Origin: Renibacterium sp.
GTDB taxonomy: Bacteria > Actinomycetota > Actinomycetes > Actinomycetales > Micrococcaceae
DNA: 64,000 nt
Direction: 5' to 3'
Assembly: GCA_017419405.1 (NCBI GenBank)
Contig: JAFOLH010000006.1
Location: forward strand, 1-64,000
The notes below the pieces were generated by a model. It made no database searches. It saw nothing but the letters and a program-made list of their open reading frames with translations, and was not told the origin of the DNA. Position 1 is the stretch's first letter. Each line of letters begins with the position of its first letter. Below, piece after piece: positions 61,124 to 64,000 of this stretch. Made by a program: the position numbers and the translations under genes.

Positions 61124-62743
61124 GTGAACCCATCTGCCATCGGGACGGCTCCGGCCGATTCCGCGGAGAGCTTTGACTATGTCGTCGTCGGTGCCGGATC
61201 CGCAGGAGCCGCACTCGCCGCCAAACTGACCGAGGATCCGGCGGTTTCGGTACTGCTGCTCGAGGCGGGCCGACCGGACAAAAAGCTCGAAATCCATACT
61301 CCGGCTGCATTCTCCGCGCTTTTCCGTTCGGCGGCCGACTGGAACTACGACACCGTGCCCCAGGCCGAGTTGAACCACCGCCAGGTCTATTGGCCCCGGG
61401 GCAAGACGCTGGGCGGGTCGTCGTCGATCAATGCGATGATGTGGATCCGCGGGTTCGCGGCCGATTACCGCGCTTGGGGGCAGGCCGCCGGCGCCGATTG
61501 GTCCTGGGAAGCCCTGCTGCCGTATTTCCGCCGGATCGAGAACATCGCAGGGAGTTCCGACCCGGACCACGGACATGCCGGCCCGATGATCGTGGAGCCA
61601 CAGCGCAGCCCCCGCGCGCACACCGCGGCCTTTTTGAACGCCGCTGCCGAGCTGGGCTACCCGATGGCGCCGCAGAACACCGAGGCCCCGCTCGGCTTCA
61701 GCGAGACCTTGGTGAATCAGCACCGGGGTTCGCGGTTCAGCGTTGCGGACGCCTACTTGAAACCGGCGAAACGCCGCGGCAATCTCACCATCCGGACCGA
61801 CGCCCAGGTCAGCAAGGTGCTGTTCGAAGGCCGCCGCGCCGTCGGCGTCGCGTATCGGCAGCACGGACCGCGCACCGCACGGGCGCGGCGGGAGGTGATC
61901 CTCAGCGGCGGATCGGTCAACACCCCGCAGCTGCTGATGCTCTCCGGCATCGGGGCGCCGGAGCAACTGCGCCGCCACGGCATCGACGTTGTGGCCGACT
62001 CCCCCGAGGTCGGCAAGAACCTCTACGACCACCTGCTCTCCGGACTGATCAAAAATGCGGTCGGAGACACTTTGTTCACCGCCAAAAAACCCCGCCAACT
62101 GGCCGACTACCTGCTGCGCAAGCAGGGCATGCTCACCTCGAACGTGGCCGAAGCCTACGGATTCGTCAAGACCGATCCGGGGCTGGCTTTCCCGGACATC
62201 GAAATCATCTTCGCTCCGGTGGCCTTCGTCGGCGAAGGGCTGGTTCCTCCGCCGGCGCACGGGCTCACCATCGGCGCGATCCTGCTGCAGCCGGAAAGCT
62301 CCGGAAGCGTCGAGCTGGCCTCTGCCGATCCCTTTACCAAGCCGAACATCGATCCGCGGTACCTCAGCGACCCGGCGGGAAAAGACCGGGCCACGCTGAC
62401 CGCCGGAATCCGGATCTGTCATGCTTTGCTGCACGCCAAGGCCTTCGACGGCAGCCTCTCCGAGGGCTACCTGATGCCCGAGAACGCAGACCGGTTGCCG
62501 GTTCCGGAACTGATCCAACTCGCCATCGACCAGCACGCGCAGACGCTTTACCACCCGATCGGAACCGCACGGATGGGCACCGATCCGGGATCTGTCGTGG
62601 ACCCGCAACTTCGGGTACGCGGCGTTGCGGGCCTGCGCGTGGCCGACGCGTCCGTGATGCCGAACATCATTCGCGGGCACACCAATGCGCCGAGCGTCGT
62701 GATCGGCGAAAAAGCCGCGGAACTGTTGATTGCCGCCGGATGA
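61124..62743 (+). CDS. GMC-family oxidoreductase (choline/alcohol dehydrogenase-like)
   Basis: The protein has 539 residues from GTG, with GGGAG upstream. FDYVVVGAGSAGAALAAKLTEDP is the FAD motif, PRGKTLGGSSSINAMMWIRG the first GMC signature, GGSVNTPQLLMLSGIG the second, and LYHPIGTARMGTD with the C-terminal PNIIRGHTNAPSVVIGEKAAELL carry the active-site His and Asn. It oxidises an alcohol to an aldehyde (choline, aliphatic or terpenoid alcohols in this family). No betaine-aldehyde dehydrogenase lies beside it, so choline is not favoured. Confidence 0.93.
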   Translation: MNPSAIGTAPADSAESFDYVVVGAGSAGAALAAKLTEDPAVSVLLLEAGRPDKKLEIHTPAAFSALFRSAADWNYDTVPQAELNHRQVYWPRGKTLGGSSSINAMMWIRGFAADYRAWGQAAGADWSWEALLPYFRRIENIAGSSDPDHGHAGPMIVEPQRSPRAHTAAFLNAAAELGYPMAPQNTEAPLGFSETLVNQHRGSRFSVADAYLKPAKRRGNLTIRTDAQVSKVLFEGRRAVGVAYRQHGPRTARARREVILSGGSVNTPQLLMLSGIGAPEQLRRHGIDVVADSPEVGKNLYDHLLSGLIKNAVGDTLFTAKKPRQLADYLLRKQGMLTSNVAEAYGFVKTDPGLAFPDIEIIFAPVAFVGEGLVPPPAHGLTIGAILLQPESSGSVELASADPFTKPNIDPRYLSDPAGKDRATLTAGIRICHALLHAKAFDGSLSEGYLMPENADRLPVPELIQLAIDQHAQTLYHPIGTARMGTDPGSVVDPQLRVRGVAGLRVADASVMPNIIRGHTNAPSVVIGEKAAELLIAAG

Positions 62744-62808
62744 CGGCGTTCTGAGCAGCGCTTCCACCGAGTTGTCCACATTCCCCGACCTGCCTGGCAC
62801 AATCCGTC

Positions 62809-62838
62809 GGCCAGCCTGGTCTATCAGCTAGGCTGGCC
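62809..62838. terminator. Hairpin after the GMC gene
   Basis: GGCCAGCCT (62809-62817) and AGGCTGGCC (62830-62838) pair exactly around a 12-base loop. It lies 65 bases after the GMC stop and 79 bases before the transporter start; no U-run follows, so it could also be part of the transporter's leader. Confidence 0.4.
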
Positions 62839-62917
62839 AGACAGATTGGCCGGGGGGGACAATTTGCCAGTCGACCCTCCGCTGATTCCATTCGATACAG
62901 CAGGGGGCTGTTTCCCG

Positions 62918-64000
62918 ATGCAGACAATGACGTCGCAGCTAGACCGCAATAACTCGACCAAGAAAACTCCGCGTGGCCTTCCCGGCGCTTTTCGCAGTGC
63001 ACCGGTAGTCGGCAGGATCCTGGGGCCACTGTTGGCGCTGGCAGTGTACTTCCTCTTGCCCGAAGACCCGGCGCTGACCGCAGACGCCCGCAGCGTAGCC
63101 GCAGTGGCGACCCTGATTGCCATCTGGTGGATGACCGAGGCGCTGCCACTCGCGGTGACTTCGTTGTTGCCGCTGGTACTGCTGCCCTTGACCGGCGCGG
63201 TCCAGGTTTCCGCAGCGGCGGCACCATACGCCTCGCCCATCGTGTTCCTCTTCATGGGCGGCTTCGTGATCGCCTTGTCCTTGCAACGTTGGAACCTGCA
63301 CCGCAGGATCGCTTTGCTGGTGCTCCGGGCGGTCGGAACCAGGCCGCGGACCATCGTGCTGGGCATCATGGTGGCCACCGGATTCCTGAGCATGTGGGTG
63401 AACAACACCGCGACCACCGTGATGATGATCCCGATCGCCTTGAGCTTGACCGTGCTCGCGGTCCCCGGCCTCGGCGACGGCTCTCCGGGGGAAGGCCTCA
63501 AGGCCTTGGCGAAAGACAAGGATTCCCGGAACTTCACGCTTTCGATGCTGCTCGGCGTGGCCTACTCGGCCTCCATCGGTGGCTTGGGCACCCCGGTCGG
63601 CAGCACGCCGAACCTGATCCTGATGGGCTATTTGAACGAGTCCATGCCGGAACGCAGCATCAGCTTCGCGCAATGGATGCTGATCGGCATCCCCACCTCG
63701 TGGAGCTTCCTGCTGATCGGTTGGCTCGTGCTCACCCGGCTGATCTTCCCCACCAAGCTCAAGGAAGTGGCCGGCGGCCGGGAACAGGTTCGCGGACAGC
63801 TGCGTGAACTGGGCCCGATGAGCCGGCAGGAGTGGTCGGTCACTGCGGTCTTCGTCAGCGCCGCATTGCTCTGGGTTTTCCGTGGTGCACTCAAGGACAT
63901 CGGTTGGTTGACTGAGCTGCTGCCTTTCCTCCCCCGGCTCACCGACGAGATGATCGCGATCGCGGCAGCAGTGGTGCTCTTCCTCTTGCCCGGCAAAGGG
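62918..64000 (+). CDS. SLC13/DASS-family sodium:dicarboxylate or anion symporter (3' end beyond window)
   Basis: From ATG at 62918 the frame is open to the end of the window (361 codons), so the C-terminus is missing. The first hydrophobic segments are ILGPLLALAVYFLLP and VATLIAIWWMTEALPLAVTSLLPLVLLPL. The two ion-binding hallmarks are MWVNNTATTVMMIPIAL (NxT-type motif) and SIGGLGTPVGSTPNLILMGYL, as in VcINDY-type transporters. It would import di- or tricarboxylates or sulfate with sodium. CAGGGGG is about 10 bases before ATG. Confidence 0.9.
   Translation, partial: MQTMTSQLDRNNSTKKTPRGLPGAFRSAPVVGRILGPLLALAVYFLLPEDPALTADARSVAAVATLIAIWWMTEALPLAVTSLLPLVLLPLTGAVQVSAAAAPYASPIVFLFMGGFVIALSLQRWNLHRRIALLVLRAVGTRPRTIVLGIMVATGFLSMWVNNTATTVMMIPIALSLTVLAVPGLGDGSPGEGLKALAKDKDSRNFTLSMLLGVAYSASIGGLGTPVGSTPNLILMGYLNESMPERSISFAQWMLIGIPTSWSFLLIGWLVLTRLIFPTKLKEVAGGREQVRGQLRELGPMSRQEWSVTAVFVSAALLWVFRGALKDIGWLTELLPFLPRLTDEMIAIAAAVVLFLLPGKG

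Noticed and set aside
61124-62743. Choline dehydrogenase (betA) as the identity of the GMC protein
   Set aside because: The family motifs are shared by many alcohol oxidases, and no betB, betI or choline transporter lies beside it.

Overview
The window is high-GC actinobacterial DNA, most likely from a Micrococcaceae-type organism (Arthrobacter or Renibacterium relatives). This rests on gene content, not on a database match: an LAXTG cell-wall sorting signal, a mycoredoxin, a class Ib nrdHIEF operon, a TIGR03084 protein, and dense operons with ATGA/GTGA start-stop overlaps and many GTG/TTG starts. Nothing resembling an rRNA, tRNA, CRISPR array, insertion sequence or phage gene was seen. The content is chromosomal and metabolic.

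Layout. 0-9.5 kb: the end of a wall-anchored protein, then small accessory enzymes (VOC, AraC, isochorismatase-like, three GNATs, a 2H phosphoesterase, a flavin monooxygenase, mycoredoxin, lipoate ligase, DUF427, thioesterase, DedA). 9.5-14 kb: a decayed VOC fragment, a long hairpin element and nrdHIEF. 14-19.5 kb: a five-gene lipid-modification operon (hydrolase, FAD oxidoreductase, DUF1365, two cyclopropane-synthase-like methyltransferases). 19.7-25.7 kb: LysR, aldehyde dehydrogenase and metF-metE with a structured leader. 26-31.4 kb: a MoxR/DUF58/VWA operon in which one VWA gene carries an in-frame amber codon just after its start. 31.5-40.7 kb: acyl-CoA ligase, ROK repressor, kinase-like protein, RlmG-like methyltransferase, tandem VOCs, MerR, 2-hydroxyacid dehydrogenase and an MBL hydrolase.

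40.7-48 kb: a TetR-controlled beta-oxidation operon (thiolase, FadB-type fusion, EtfB, EtfA) ending in a six-helix b-type cytochrome. Two matching operators sit on two promoters of the same design on either side of tetR. 48-59.3 kb: an eight-gene operon with all the component types of the Pseudomonas acyclic-terpene (Atu) pathway (AtuA, biotin-dependent carboxylase pair, acyl-CoA dehydrogenase, enoyl-CoA hydratase, ligase, SDR). A TIGR03084 protein heads it, and a divergent TetR is separated from it by two dyads. 59.3-64 kb: another acyl-CoA ligase, a GMC alcohol oxidase/dehydrogenase and the start of an SLC13 anion symporter that runs off the end.

Taken together, the right-hand half looks like a catabolic region for branched or terpenoid acids. 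GMC and aldehyde dehydrogenases could supply acids, three ligases activate them, the Atu-like enzymes deal with the methyl branch, beta-oxidation finishes the chain, and ETF plus the cytochrome may carry the electrons to the membrane. This last step is inference. The two most notable unexplained arrangements are the ETF-cytochrome operon and the Atu-like operon with TIGR03084.
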